A stretch of DNA of 64,000 bases from PWPS01 sp964507105 (GTDB lineage Bacteria; Patescibacteriota; Minisyncoccia; Minisyncoccales; PWPS01), in assembly GCA_964507105.1 (NCBI GenBank), contig CAZDOR010000001.1, positions 1 through 64,000 on the forward strand, in the 5' to 3' direction. The position numbers were made by a program, and so were the translations under genes. The notes below the pieces were generated by a model that saw nothing but the letters and a program-made list of their open reading frames with translations, made no database searches and was not told the origin of the DNA. Below are positions 33,846 to 43,264 of this stretch, piece by piece; within the stretch, counting starts at the first letter, position 1, and every line of letters begins with the position of its first letter.

Positions 33846-36800
33846 TTATTTTTCTTTTTTTACTTGAATGTTTAATCCGATGGCTTTCATTTCCGAAAGT
33901 AAAAGTTGAAAAGAGGCGGGCAAATTGGGTTTTTTGATATCTTCTCCTTTCAGTATGGCCTCATAAGCTGCTGCTCTACCGGGAACATCATCCGATTTGA
34001 TAGTCAGCATTTCCTGTAGAGTGTGAGCGGCACCGTATCCCTGCAAAGCCCAAACCTCCATTTCTCCGAATCTCTGTCCTCCGAATTGTGCCTTACCTCC
34101 CAGAGGCTGTTGAGTGATTAAGGAATACGGCCCGATAGCCCTCATATGTATTTTATCCTCGATCATATGAATTAATTTGAGCAAATACATGTATCCGACC
34201 GTTACCTTTCGAGGAAATGGTTTTCCCGTTCTTCCGTCATAAATCTTCAGTTGTCCATCTTCCGGATATCCGGCTTTTTTCAACTCTTTTTTTATATCTT
34301 CATTGGTGGCGCCGGAAAGAGCGGGAGTTTCCGCCAAATAATTCAACTCTTCAGCTGCCAGCCCCAAATGAGTTTCCATTATTTGTCCGATATTCATCCG
34401 TGAAATAACTCCCAACGGGTTTAAAACCACATCAACCGGAGTCCCGTCTTCCAGAAAGGGCATCTCCTCTTCAGGTAAGACGGTAGAAATAACTCCCTTA
34501 TTTCCGTGCCTTCCGGAAAGCTTGTCTCCGGTTTTTATTTTTCTCATCTGTGCTACTCTCACTTCAACTTTCTTAATAATTCCGGTATCCAATTTATGTC
34601 CCTTTTCGCGTGAAAAAACCTTTATTCCCACGACTCTCCCTCTTTTTCCATGCTTCATTCTCAGAGAGGAATCCTTTACATCTTTGGCTTTTTCTCCAAA
34701 TATAGCCTTAAGCAGTCTTTCTTCCGGCGTCAGTTCAGCTTTTCCCTTCGGAGAAATTTTTCCGACTAAAATATCTCCGGGCCCGACTTCGGCACCGATT
34801 CTTATTATTCCTTCCTCATCCAAGTCTTTTAGTTTTTCTTCAGAAACATTCGGAATATCGCTGGTGGTTTCTTCAGGACCCAGTTTAGTTTCCCTAACAT
34901 CACAAGTAAAATTTTCTATATGCACGGAAGTATAAACGTCATCTTTGACCAGCCGTTCGGAAACCACGATAGCATCTTCGAAATTGTAACCACGCCAAGG
35001 AAGAAAAGCAACCAAAGCGTTTTGACCCAGTGCCAGTCTTCCTTCGGCAATAGAGCCACCGTCGGACAGAACTTCATTTTTTTCAACTTTATCTCCCTTA
35101 TCTACGGTCGGTTTTTGATGAAAGCAAGTATAATTGTTGGTATGTGAAAAAGTTTCCAATTCGTGATCATATTTTTTACCATCATTCGCTTTAATCGTAA
35201 TTTTTTCTCCATCCACATAAGTAACTTCCCCGTCCGCTTTAGCCAACACGGCATGCCCGGAATCTTGGGCTACTTTTTTTTCTATTCCGGTTCCTACCAG
35301 GGGAGGGTTCGGCTTCAAAAGAGGAACCGCCTGTCTTTGCATGTTGGCTCCCATTAAAGCTCTGTTAGCATCATCATTTTGTAAAAAAGGTATCACCGAA
35401 GCGGCCACCGATACAAGCTGCTCAGCAGCTACATCGATGTAATCTATTTCCTTTTTATCCACCATAGTCGGCTCTCCTCCCGTTCTGGCCTCCACTCTGT
35501 CTTTGACTATTTTTCCATTTTTGATCTCAATACCCCCGTGAGTTATATTGTATTTTTCTTCTTCATGAGCGTCCAAATAATCCACTTGATCGGTTATTTT
35601 TCCGTCTTCCACTTTGTAGTAGGGAGTCTCTACGAATCCGTATCTGTTTACCCTGGAATACAAAGAAAAGTGGTTCACCAATCCGACATTGGATCCTTCC
35701 GGTGTTTGAATCGGGCAAATCCTTCCATAGTGAGAAGCTTGGACATCCCTGGCTTCGAATCCGGCCCTCTCTCTGGTCAATCCCCCCGGTCCCGTTGCAG
35801 TCAGTCTCCTCTTGTGTTCCAATTCAGCCAAGGGATTTTCCTGATCCATGAATTGAGAAATTGCGGAAGAAGAAAAAAACTTTTGGACTGCCGAAGCGAA
35901 CGGACGGGCATTAATCAATTTCGAAGGGTTGAGATCGTCATCTTCGGCGGTAGAAATCTTGTCCTTTACATTTCTATCTATTCGCATTAAAGAAACTCTC
36001 AATTTATTCTCCAAAAGCTCGGTAAAAGCTCTTACTCTCCTGTTTCCCAGGTGATCAATCTTGTCTTCTTCAGCTTCGGGATCGTTGTTCAATCTAATTA
36101 TTTCTCTTATCACGGCAATAACATCTTCAGTAGTTAATGTTCTGTCTTCGGTAGTGATGTCTCTTTCTTCTTCCGGTTTCAATTCGGGTAGGCGCTGCCA
36201 GGTCCTCCATCGACCCACCTCGGACAAATCATATCTGTCAAAATTAAAAAACGTATTTTCGACCAGCTCCTTGGCCGGATCGGGAGTTACGGCTTCTCCC
36301 GGTCTCATTCTCCTATATATTTCCATAACCGCTTCTTTTCTGTTTTTGGAGGGGTCTCTTTCCAGAGTTTTGTTTATATGAGAAATATCACTTTTGTCTA
36401 CATCGGCAAATAACTTCTTTATCTCCGCATCGGTTCCCTTTTTCATTTCTTTCTTGCCGACACCGAGAGCCCTGAGTAAAGTAGTAGCGGGAACCTTTCT
36501 GCGTCTATCTATTTTCACTCCAACAAAGCCGTCCGGCTCGGAAATGAATTCTAACCAGGTTCCCCGATTGGGAATAATTTTGGCACCGAAAACCTTTTTT
36601 CCTTTCTTTTCTTCAGCGGTAAAAAAAGCGCCCGGTGATCTTATCAGTTGTGAAACAGCGACCCTTTCGACTCCGTTAACTATAAAAGTTCCTCTTTCAC
36701 TCATCAGGGGAAAATCACAAAGAAATATTTCCTGTTTTTTAGTTGTCTCCGTTTCCAGATTTTTAAGTTCAACTTCAACTTTGAGAGGAGCAGTATAAGA

Positions 36801-37046
36801 ATCGTTGTTTTCCCGTGCTTCATTCGCATTTTCATATTTGGATTCCTCCAACTTATAATTGGAAAACTCAATCTCCCATTCCTTTCCCGAATAATCCTTC
36901 ATCGGTGAAGCTTCTTCAAATAATTTTTCCAAGCGCTGATCCCAAAACTCTTGCCAACTTTTCTTTTGAAGATCCAAAAGGTAAGGAAGATCTAAAATAT
37001 TTTTTCTATGCCCGAAATTTTTTACTTTTTGCATGTTTATACTCAT
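33846..37046 (-). CDS. rpoB: RNA polymerase subunit beta
   Basis: This 1066-residue subunit forms the other half of the catalytic cleft. Conserved parts include the rifampicin-pocket region (FFSSSAISQFMDQENPLAELEHKRRLTATGPGGL), SHYGRICPIQTPEGSNVGLV, and the C-terminal GGKAQFGGQRFGEMEVWALQGYGAAHTLQEMLTIKSDD. It is among the shorter bacterial RpoB proteins because lineage inserts are absent. The rplJ-rplL genes that often precede rpoB are not here; it has its own promoter and a leader of about 120 nt. Confidence 0.98.
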   Translation of the reverse strand: MSINMQKVKNFGHRKNILDLPYLLDLQKKSWQEFWDQRLEKLFEEASPMKDYSGKEWEIEFSNYKLEESKYENANEARENNDSYTAPLKVEVELKNLETETTKKQEIFLCDFPLMSERGTFIVNGVERVAVSQLIRSPGAFFTAEEKKGKKVFGAKIIPNRGTWLEFISEPDGFVGVKIDRRRKVPATTLLRALGVGKKEMKKGTDAEIKKLFADVDKSDISHINKTLERDPSKNRKEAVMEIYRRMRPGEAVTPDPAKELVENTFFNFDRYDLSEVGRWRTWQRLPELKPEEERDITTEDRTLTTEDVIAVIREIIRLNNDPEAEEDKIDHLGNRRVRAFTELLENKLRVSLMRIDRNVKDKISTAEDDDLNPSKLINARPFASAVQKFFSSSAISQFMDQENPLAELEHKRRLTATGPGGLTRERAGFEARDVQASHYGRICPIQTPEGSNVGLVNHFSLYSRVNRYGFVETPYYKVEDGKITDQVDYLDAHEEEKYNITHGGIEIKNGKIVKDRVEARTGGEPTMVDKKEIDYIDVAAEQLVSVAASVIPFLQNDDANRALMGANMQRQAVPLLKPNPPLVGTGIEKKVAQDSGHAVLAKADGEVTYVDGEKITIKANDGKKYDHELETFSHTNNYTCFHQKPTVDKGDKVEKNEVLSDGGSIAEGRLALGQNALVAFLPWRGYNFEDAIVVSERLVKDDVYTSVHIENFTCDVRETKLGPEETTSDIPNVSEEKLKDLDEEGIIRIGAEVGPGDILVGKISPKGKAELTPEERLLKAIFGEKAKDVKDSSLRMKHGKRGRVVGIKVFSREKGHKLDTGIIKKVEVRVAQMRKIKTGDKLSGRHGNKGVISTVLPEEEMPFLEDGTPVDVVLNPLGVISRMNIGQIMETHLGLAAEELNYLAETPALSGATNEDIKKELKKAGYPEDGQLKIYDGRTGKPFPRKVTVGYMYLLKLIHMIEDKIHMRAIGPYSLITQQPLGGKAQFGGQRFGEMEVWALQGYGAAHTLQEMLTIKSDDVPGRAAAYEAILKGEDIKKPNLPASFQLLLSEMKAIGLNIQVKKEK

Positions 37047-37171
37047 TTAACAAACAAAACAGCCCTACTTCCCGTAGAGTAAAAATTTTATTTTTATTAA
37101 TAATAAAGTAACTTGATCAAAGACTGAGCGTTAGTTGCTTTGCGAAAGCGAAAAACTTACTTGCGGTTCTT

Positions 37172-37200
37172 ATTTTACTTTTTTTAAAAAGTTTTGTCAA
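37172..37200 (-). promoter_or_regulatory. promoter of rpoB-rpoC
   Basis: On the minus strand, TTGACA (37195-37200), a 17-bp A/T-rich spacer and TAAAAT (37172-37177). It starts only 4 bp from the rodA stop codon and gives a 5' leader of about 120 nt, the longest predicted here. Confidence 0.82.
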
Positions 37201-37203
37201 GTA

Positions 37204-38289
37204 TCAGTTACTATTATATCGTATGCTTTCAAAAATTCCAAGCCCGGCAAAGAAAAGAAGCATCGATCCGCCTCCGTAGCTGGCAAAAGGAAGAGGAGTT
37301 CCCATTATGGGTAAAATACCTAAATTCATTCCCATATTAACAAAACTCTGAAAAATAAACATTATCAAAAATCCGGAAACGAACAGCCGGGGAAAATTGG
37401 AGTTGCTCTTGAATATTACCAAGAGCATTCTCCAAACGATGAGAGCGATCGATCCGACCAGCAATAAAACGGCAACAAACCCCATTTCTTCAGCTATGGC
37501 GGCAAAAATGAAATCGGTATGAGGCTCGGGTAAAAATCCGTATTGGGTTTGACTGCCCTCTTTTAACCCCTGCCCCCAAAAACCTCCGTTCCCTATCGCT
37601 ATTCGAGCATGATTTCCACCCCATCCTATCCCCTGCGGATCAACTTGAGGGTCGATAAAGCTGATTACTCTGTCTCTTTGATAGTCCTGCATGACAAAAC
37701 CCCAAACTAACCCGAGAGAGAGGGAGGTCGCAATACACAAGGCTATAAAATGTCTCAATCTAATCCCCGAAATTAAAAGAATTCCACCCCATAAAACCAA
37801 AAAGATGATCGCCGTGCCCAAATCGGGCTGCCTAAATACCAGGTAAGTAGGAATAAAGGCATAAATTCCGGAGAGAATTATATGTCTTACCTTGTAAAGC
37901 TCTATGTGACGATCCGAAAAGTACTTGGCTAACAAAATAATCAAGGTCAATTTTGCGAACTCGGCGGGAGCAATCATGATCGTTCCCAGGCGAAACCAGC
38001 GACGAACATTTCTTATTTCGGGCCCAAAAAAAAGCACTCCGACAAGCAGAGCTATCGCAAAAAAATAAATCACCAAAACCAAAAAAGAGTTCTCTCGAAA
38101 GGATCGCCAGTCAAAAAAAGAAATAATGAGGCAAAGAAAAACACCGGTGAAAAAAAATAATAGCTGTCTGGAAGCAGCCTGACTGCCCGTTGAGCTGTAT
38201 ATGGAAAGAATTCCAATACAAAATATTAGAATCACCGACCCGAAAACAAAAGGATCAAAATGAAAAATTCTTTTCAGTAAAGATTTCAT
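37204..38289 (-). CDS. rodA: rod-shape SEDS glycosyltransferase (RodA/FtsW family)
   Basis: This 361-residue polytopic membrane protein with about ten helices polymerises lipid II into peptidoglycan. It has the SEDS signatures: WFRLGTIMIAPAEFAKLTLIILLAKY, VFRQPDLGTAIIFL, and the extracellular loop PEPHTDFIFAAIAEEMGFV, plus GTPLPFASYGGGSMLL at the end. The size and the early gene order favour RodA over FtsW. It overlaps the ligA stop by 4 nt, so it is translationally coupled to a DNA ligase. A partner class B PBP is not in the window. Confidence 0.9.
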   Translation of the reverse strand: MKSLLKRIFHFDPFVFGSVILIFCIGILSIYSSTGSQAASRQLLFFFTGVFLCLIISFFDWRSFRENSFLVLVIYFFAIALLVGVLFFGPEIRNVRRWFRLGTIMIAPAEFAKLTLIILLAKYFSDRHIELYKVRHIILSGIYAFIPTYLVFRQPDLGTAIIFLVLWGGILLISGIRLRHFIALCIATSLSLGLVWGFVMQDYQRDRVISFIDPQVDPQGIGWGGNHARIAIGNGGFWGQGLKEGSQTQYGFLPEPHTDFIFAAIAEEMGFVAVLLLVGSIALIVWRMLLVIFKSNSNFPRLFVSGFLIMFIFQSFVNMGMNLGILPIMGTPLPFASYGGGSMLLFFAGLGIFESIRYNSN

Positions 38290-40349
38290 ATCATTTTTTT
38301 AAATCGGTTCTCCTCTATTATGGGAATATTTCTTTTTTCGGCTTCATCCAACTTCGATCCCGGATTATTACCGACAACGAGGAAGTCCGTGTTTCCGGAA
38401 ACGGAAGAAGCCACTCTGCCACCCGCCGAGCGTACTTTTTTCTTGGCTTCTCTCCTGGTAAAAGAGTTGAGTTTTCCAGTAAAAACGAAAGTTTTGGACA
38501 GGTTATTTTTTTTCTTTTTTGGGTTTTTTATTTTCACTCCCGCGGATTGTAGTTCATCGATTAATTTTTTATTCTTTTTTTCAGCAAACCACATTTCAAT
38601 CTTTCGGGCCGTGATCGGTCCTATATCTTCAATTTTCAATAAATCTTCTTCTTTAGCTTTTTCCAAAGTTTTCAAGTTTTCGAATTCATTAGCCAAATCA
38701 ACAGCCGTCCTTTCTCCGACTCCCTCAATGCCCAATGAATATATAAATCGAGAAAGAGATATTTGTTTGCTGTCTTCTATCGATTGAATTAGATTTTTAG
38801 CTGATTTTTCGGCGAACCGATCAAGCGGGAGAAGATCTCTCTTTTCGAGTTTAAAAAGATCAGCGGGAGTAGAAACCAATCCCCGGGCAATCAATTGTTC
38901 AATAACTTTTTCACCCAGTCCTTCTATATCAAAAGCCGACTTGGAAACGAAATACTTCAAATATTCCCGGTTTTTCGCCTCGCAGTCAACGGAAGGACAT
39001 CTTTTAACCACCTCACCATCCGGCTTAACGAACTGGGTTCCGCACGAAGGACAACGGCCCGGAAACTCAAAATCTTCTTCCTCACCGGTCCTCATTCCGC
39101 TTAAAACGTTTACCACATACGGTATAACGTCTCCGGCTCTTCCCACAACCACGATATCACCAATTTTAACTCCCAATCTTTCTATCTCATCTTCATTGTG
39201 AAGGCTGGCCCGGGTTACGGTAACTCCTCCGATCCGGACCGGATCAAGAACAGCTACCGGGGTAGCGCTTCCCGTCCTGCCTATTTGGATTTCTATGTCC
39301 TTCACTTCGGTTGTCGCTTTTTTTAGGGGAAACTTGTAGGCAATCGCTCCACGGGGAGCTTTTCCAGTCACTCCCAACCGGTCAAAAAGACGATTGTCAT
39401 CAACAAAAACAGCTACCCCGTCCATTTCATATTTAATGGATTCTCTCTGCTTAATCGCCTCCTCTCTGAATTGAAAAACTCCATCCAAACCGGAACATTT
39501 CTTTTCTTCCGTAGTTTTGAATCCCAGTGCTCTAACCATTTCATGTTCGGTCGCATGATTTTCGGCACCGAAGGGAGTAACAGTTTCGGCGGAAGAAAGG
39601 TCGGCGGTTAACTCATAGGCAAAAAAATCAAGATTCCTATCAGCAACGACTTTCGGATCGAGTTGCCTTATCGAGCCGGCGGCCAGATTCCTGGGGTTGG
39701 CATAAGGTGACTCACCATCCTTTTTTCTTTTTTCATTAATTTTTTCAAACTCTTCACGAGAAATAAAAACCTCCCCTCTGACAACCAAATCTTTTGATGC
39801 TTCCAACCAATTCTGATTATCGGACAATTTCTTCTCCTTATCGGTAAACAGAGCGGGGTCTCTCAATCTCAAAGGGATCGCTTCTATCGTTTTAACATTT
39901 TTAGTTACATCCTCACCAACAACTCCGTCTCCTCTGGTGGAAGCGACGGAAAGAACAGAGTCCCGATAAACGAGTTCAAGAGCCAATCCATCCACCTTGT
40001 GTTCACAAAAAAACCGGTTTATCTTTTCTCCCGCTTTGCGTTCCAGTCTTTCTTTCCACTCTCTCAAGTCTCGTCTTGAAAAAGCATCCAAAAGAGAGAG
40101 CATGGGAGAAAAATGTTCATATTTTTCAAATTTATCGAGTGGCTTCCCTCCGACTCTTTGAGTGGGAGAGTCTTTGGTCACCAGTTCCGGGAACTCATTC
40201 TCCAGATCAAAAAGCTCTTTTTTCATGAAATCGAGAGCTTCTTCCGAAATTTCTTGTTTATCTTTTACATGATAAAGGTACCGATGTTTCTTTATTGTTC
40301 TTTTTAGTCTCTCTATCTTTTTTTCAGCTTCCTTTTTATTCATTTCCAT
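38286..40349 (-). CDS. ligA: NAD-dependent DNA ligase
   Basis: This 687-residue ligase seals nicks in replication and repair. The domain order is Ia, adenylation with the active-site lysine in CEHKVDGLALEL, OB fold, a four-cysteine zinc finger (CPSCGTQF...KRCPSVDC), helix-hairpin-helix repeats (GLGEKVIEQLIARGLV, GVGERTAVDLAN, DIGPITARKIE) and a C-terminal BRCT domain (FVFTGKLNSFTRREAKKKV). It starts 1 nt after the PilX-like gene stop and overlaps rodA, so it appears to be the tail of the pilus operon. Confidence 0.97.
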   Translation of the reverse strand: MEMNKKEAEKKIERLKRTIKKHRYLYHVKDKQEISEEALDFMKKELFDLENEFPELVTKDSPTQRVGGKPLDKFEKYEHFSPMLSLLDAFSRRDLREWKERLERKAGEKINRFFCEHKVDGLALELVYRDSVLSVASTRGDGVVGEDVTKNVKTIEAIPLRLRDPALFTDKEKKLSDNQNWLEASKDLVVRGEVFISREEFEKINEKRKKDGESPYANPRNLAAGSIRQLDPKVVADRNLDFFAYELTADLSSAETVTPFGAENHATEHEMVRALGFKTTEEKKCSGLDGVFQFREEAIKQRESIKYEMDGVAVFVDDNRLFDRLGVTGKAPRGAIAYKFPLKKATTEVKDIEIQIGRTGSATPVAVLDPVRIGGVTVTRASLHNEDEIERLGVKIGDIVVVGRAGDVIPYVVNVLSGMRTGEEEDFEFPGRCPSCGTQFVKPDGEVVKRCPSVDCEAKNREYLKYFVSKSAFDIEGLGEKVIEQLIARGLVSTPADLFKLEKRDLLPLDRFAEKSAKNLIQSIEDSKQISLSRFIYSLGIEGVGERTAVDLANEFENLKTLEKAKEEDLLKIEDIGPITARKIEMWFAEKKNKKLIDELQSAGVKIKNPKKKKNNLSKTFVFTGKLNSFTRREAKKKVRSAGGRVASSVSGNTDFLVVGNNPGSKLDEAEKRNIPIIEENRFKKMI

Positions 40350-40350
40350 T

Positions 40351-40749
40351 TTATTTTTCCCTTCTCACTTCAATGCCTCTGGCCACCCCTCCATACTTAC
40401 CGACGGAAACCACGACAAGTTCACCATTTTCCTCATCTCTCCGAACCCGAAAGGTTTCTCCTTCCAGCAAATTATCACCCAACTCTTCATCCCACCGGAC
40501 TTCGTCCTCGCCAAGATCATCATCATCGAAATCACCCCACCGATAAAGAAGCATTTCGATTCCGGCATCAGCAGCATAAAAAGAACGGATAGAATAGTTC
40601 ATTTCCTCGATAAGTGCTATTCTTTGAACTAAAACGGTGGATACAACCAGGCCAGCACTAAAAAGTATTCCCAAAATAAGAATTGCATAATATATAACCG
40701 ATCCCTTTTGTTTTTTATTTTTATTCATTTTTAAAGATTTATTCGTCAT
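40351..40749 (-). CDS. PilX-like minor pilus assembly protein
   Basis: This 132-residue protein has an N-terminal membrane helix (about 16-38) after a KQKGSVIYYAILILGI segment, then SFYAADAGIEMLLYRW, which matches the A-E/D-A-G-I-E helix of PilX-type minor pilins. The G-S junction before the hydrophobic stretch may be the prepilin cleavage site. The rest is very acidic (a run of D residues). It overlaps the upstream minor pilin gene by 11 nt. Confidence 0.65.
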   Translation of the reverse strand: MTNKSLKMNKNKKQKGSVIYYAILILGILFSAGLVVSTVLVQRIALIEEMNYSIRSFYAADAGIEMLLYRWGDFDDDDLGEDEVRWDEELGDNLLEGETFRVRRDEENGELVVVSVGKYGGVARGIEVRREK

Positions 40750-41344
40750 CCCTTTCTATATCCAAACTTCTTCTGGTTATGGTGCTTTGAAGCTTAACAT
40801 CCCACCATCCGATATCGGTTTCCTCAACCTCCAAATGAACAGTAGCGGACGGCTGATCCTCGTAGAGAGTTCCGTCTCCGTCGGGATGAACGTTTACATA
40901 AACGTAAAAGTCTCTTATATCCAAAAATCCGGAGGTTAAGTCATAATCACTCCAATCTCCGCCTTCTCTTATTCCTTTTTTCATAACCCCATCATCTTCA
41001 TCCAAAAAAAACCGAACACACTTTTCTTCCCGGTTTTCATCGATGTACATGAACTGAAGAGCCTCTCCGACTCCATCGTCCCCCCCGGGAACATCGTAAG
41101 TGTAATAAGCGTTATCGCTTCCTATGCAATCGCCGGCATCATCGGTTATCGCCATCCGGGCCGTTCTGTTTATATATTCCATCACGTAACTTATCTCTCC
41201 CAAAGTTCTCTGAGTAGCCATCGCCTTCCGTTGCATTCTTAAATTGGAAACGAAAATTCCGGTAATAACCGTAACCAAGCCGGAAAAAACTCCGATAACC
41301 ACCAAAATCTCAATTAATGAAAATCCCTTGTTTTTATCATTCAT
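40739..41344 (-). CDS. type IV minor pilin (PilW/PilJ-like prepilin)
   Basis: This 201-residue prepilin has the class III signal NKG|FSLIEILVVIGVF (cleavage before F, glutamate at +5), and the hydrophobic helix that packs in the pilus core. The remainder is an acidic soluble domain. It overlaps the neighbouring minor pilin genes on both sides, as is typical of FimT-PilV-PilW-PilX blocks, whose products prime pilus assembly. Confidence 0.78.
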   Translation of the reverse strand: MNDKNKGFSLIEILVVIGVFSGLVTVITGIFVSNLRMQRKAMATQRTLGEISYVMEYINRTARMAITDDAGDCIGSDNAYYTYDVPGGDDGVGEALQFMYIDENREEKCVRFFLDEDDGVMKKGIREGGDWSDYDLTSGFLDIRDFYVYVNVHPDGDGTLYEDQPSATVHLEVEETDIGWWDVKLQSTITRRSLDIERDDE

Positions 41345-41924
41345 ATTCCCACTCTCTTAAGTACCAATTGAATAATTTCGTAGAAGCCCTGTGTTCGTAT
41401 TCTTCACCTCTCTCTTCCCAGGTGACGACCACCTCCACTTTAAGATATTCGGCATCTTCCCCGTCAGGAAAATAATTGCTCTCCTCGTGTCTTTGAAGTA
41501 TCACCTTTCTTCTAAAAGGTGTTCCTTCCGCTCCCTGGTAACTGAAAAGTCCGTTACCATCTATCCGCAGAGGTTCATCGTAATCACTTCCCACTTCTTC
41601 TTCATCGTAGGTTACGCTCACCTCGACTTCCTCCATATCGTCGTGCTCTTCTTCGGTCAAAAGCCCTTTGGTCCAGCGGCGCGGATCCTCACCCGGATCC
41701 TGCATTTCCGAATAGGCGATATTGAAGTTTTTATCTCGTATTCGTCGGGTTATTTCGAAAGCGTCTTGAGTAAGATAGCCGGCGGTAAGCTTCGAGGAAA
41801 GAGGCATGGTATCGGTAAAGGAATTTATTATCACCGACATAACCGCCAAAAGACCTATGGTTATAATTCCTATCGTCAAAGTCAATTCGATTATCGTCAT
41901 CCCGTTTTCTTTTTTCGTAAACAT
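41337..41924 (-). CDS. type IV minor pilin (PilV-like prepilin)
   Basis: This 195-residue prepilin has a KENG|MTIIELTLTIGIITIGLLAVMSVI signal and core helix, with methionine at +1 and glutamate at +5. The TLTIGIITIGLLAV segment is typical of the PilV/GspI type. It lies between the FimT-like and PilW-like genes; it overlaps the latter by 8 nt. Confidence 0.78.
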   Translation of the reverse strand: MFTKKENGMTIIELTLTIGIITIGLLAVMSVIINSFTDTMPLSSKLTAGYLTQDAFEITRRIRDKNFNIAYSEMQDPGEDPRRWTKGLLTEEEHDDMEEVEVSVTYDEEEVGSDYDEPLRIDGNGLFSYQGAEGTPFRRKVILQRHEESNYFPDGEDAEYLKVEVVVTWEERGEEYEHRASTKLFNWYLREWEYE

Positions 41925-41928
41925 GATT

Positions 41929-42429
41929 TTATCGCTTTTGAACTAATCCAACACGATTAATTTCCACTACGACCGGATCCTCATCTCCGTATGTCAAATT
42001 GAGTTCCACCTCGATGGAGTCCCGGTCCAGTTTTTCCCATTCGTCATCCGCTTCATCCCACTCCCAAAATTGAACTGACATGTACGGAGGCTGGAAACCG
42101 ACTCTCTTTTCGTTCCCGTCGGTAATTATCACATTTTCTTCGAATCTTTGAAATCGCTCACTGTCGGTATCTCTAAGAAGATAAAAGCCTTCTTCGACAA
42201 AATCAACGGTGAAATAATCAACTTGTTCATCGTCCTCATCGAGCACCTCGGTCGCGGAAAGGGACATTCCTCGAACGGTTTCAAGTGAACCAACCAGCAC
42301 GTCCGCCTGGTCGTTAATCAGAGTTCCTCTTCCCGATTGACGATAACCGACAAAAGCGATTACCGAAATTATGGCAATCAGAGATGTGCTGACGATCAGC
42401 TCCACTATACTGAAACCTTTTGAGTTCAT
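41929..42429 (-). CDS. type IV minor pilin (FimT/GspH-like prepilin)
   Basis: This is a prepilin of about 166 residues that starts MNSKG|FSIVELIVSTSLIAIISVIAF, a class III signal with glutamate at +5. The following QADVLVGSLETVRGMSLSATE helix resembles FimT/GspH. I chose the ATG at 42429, which overlaps the pilD TGA in a classic ATGA arrangement; a start at 42450 would overlap pilD by 25 nt. Confidence 0.78.
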   Translation of the reverse strand: MNSKGFSIVELIVSTSLIAIISVIAFVGYRQSGRGTLINDQADVLVGSLETVRGMSLSATEVLDEDDEQVDYFTVDFVEEGFYLLRDTDSERFQRFEENVIITDGNEKRVGFQPPYMSVQFWEWDEADDEWEKLDRDSIEVELNLTYGDEDPVVVEINRVGLVQKR

Positions 42430-43208
42430 ATTAAAAAATTTAAATACCAATCGATGATCATTTCACCGAAAAAAAGAGTGATAAAAGTCCCGACTATCAA
42501 AAAAGGTCCGAAAGGCACTTTATCTTTTCTACTCTTTTTTCCGGTCAATATAAGGATCACTCCAATTATAGCACCTATGAGAAAAGAAAAAAACAACCCG
42601 ACTATCACCTCGAGTCCCAAAAAAATACCCATAAAGAGGGAATAACGCACATCACCGAAGCCCATCCCTTTACCGTCGGTAAGAAAATATATCGAATAGA
42701 AAAAAAGAAAGGAGATCAATCCGGCTAAAAGATAATCAATTAAAATTTTCGGTCGGGACGAAAAAAAAGCGGGGACCGAGACAAAAACGAGAGCGGCCAA
42801 AATCAAGGGATAAATCACCTTGTTGGGCAGAATATAATGTTTTAAATCGTAAACGAAAAGAACGACCAGTCCGGAAAAAATAAAAAGGCTCAAGAAAAAA
42901 AGAAGGGCGGTCGAAACGGACACCGGCGGATAGAGGAAAAAAGCACCCAAAAAAAGTAGTCCCGTTGCCAGTTCTACCAGTGGATATTGAAAAGAAATTT
43001 CTTGCCCACAGCTTTTACACCGGCCGGCCAAAAAAAGATAAGATAAAATCGGAACGAGCTCCAAAGCGGAAAGGGTTTCTTCACACCGGGGACAAAAAGA
43101 ACGGCCCGACAAACTTTTTTCTTTTTTTAGTCTGTAAATAAAGCAATTCAAAAACGAACCGACTATCAGTCCGGAAATAAAAATGTAGATAATTATCAGC
43201 TTTTCCAT
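42426..43208 (-). CDS. pilD: prepilin leader peptidase/N-methyltransferase
   Basis: This 260-residue polytopic membrane aspartyl protease cleaves prepilin signals and methylates the new N-terminus. It has the cytoplasmic cysteine domain (FCPRCEETLSALELVPILSY ... RCKSCGQEISFQYPLVEL) and the two catalytic aspartates in VYDLKHYILPN and GMGFGDVRYSLF (GxGD motif). It begins just after the terminator of the upstream pilin and is first of the FimT-PilV-PilW-PilX-ligA-rodA run. Confidence 0.95.
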   Translation of the reverse strand: MEKLIIIYIFISGLIVGSFLNCFIYRLKKEKSLSGRSFCPRCEETLSALELVPILSYLFLAGRCKSCGQEISFQYPLVELATGLLFLGAFFLYPPVSVSTALLFFLSLFIFSGLVVLFVYDLKHYILPNKVIYPLILAALVFVSVPAFFSSRPKILIDYLLAGLISFLFFYSIYFLTDGKGMGFGDVRYSLFMGIFLGLEVIVGLFFSFLIGAIIGVILILTGKKSRKDKVPFGPFLIVGTFITLFFGEMIIDWYLNFLI

Positions 43209-43223
43209 TTTTATAAAAAAGAA

Positions 43224-43246
43224 AGGGTCCGGCTAAACCGGACCCT
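43224..43246 (-). terminator. terminator of the downstream pilin gene
   Basis: AGGGTCCGG / CCGGACCCT with a 5-nt loop, followed on the minus strand by TTTCTTTTTTAT. It separates the major pilin from pilD, whose ATG is 16 nt further on. Confidence 0.85.
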
Positions 43247-43264
43247 CTCAATTCTTAGTCTTAA

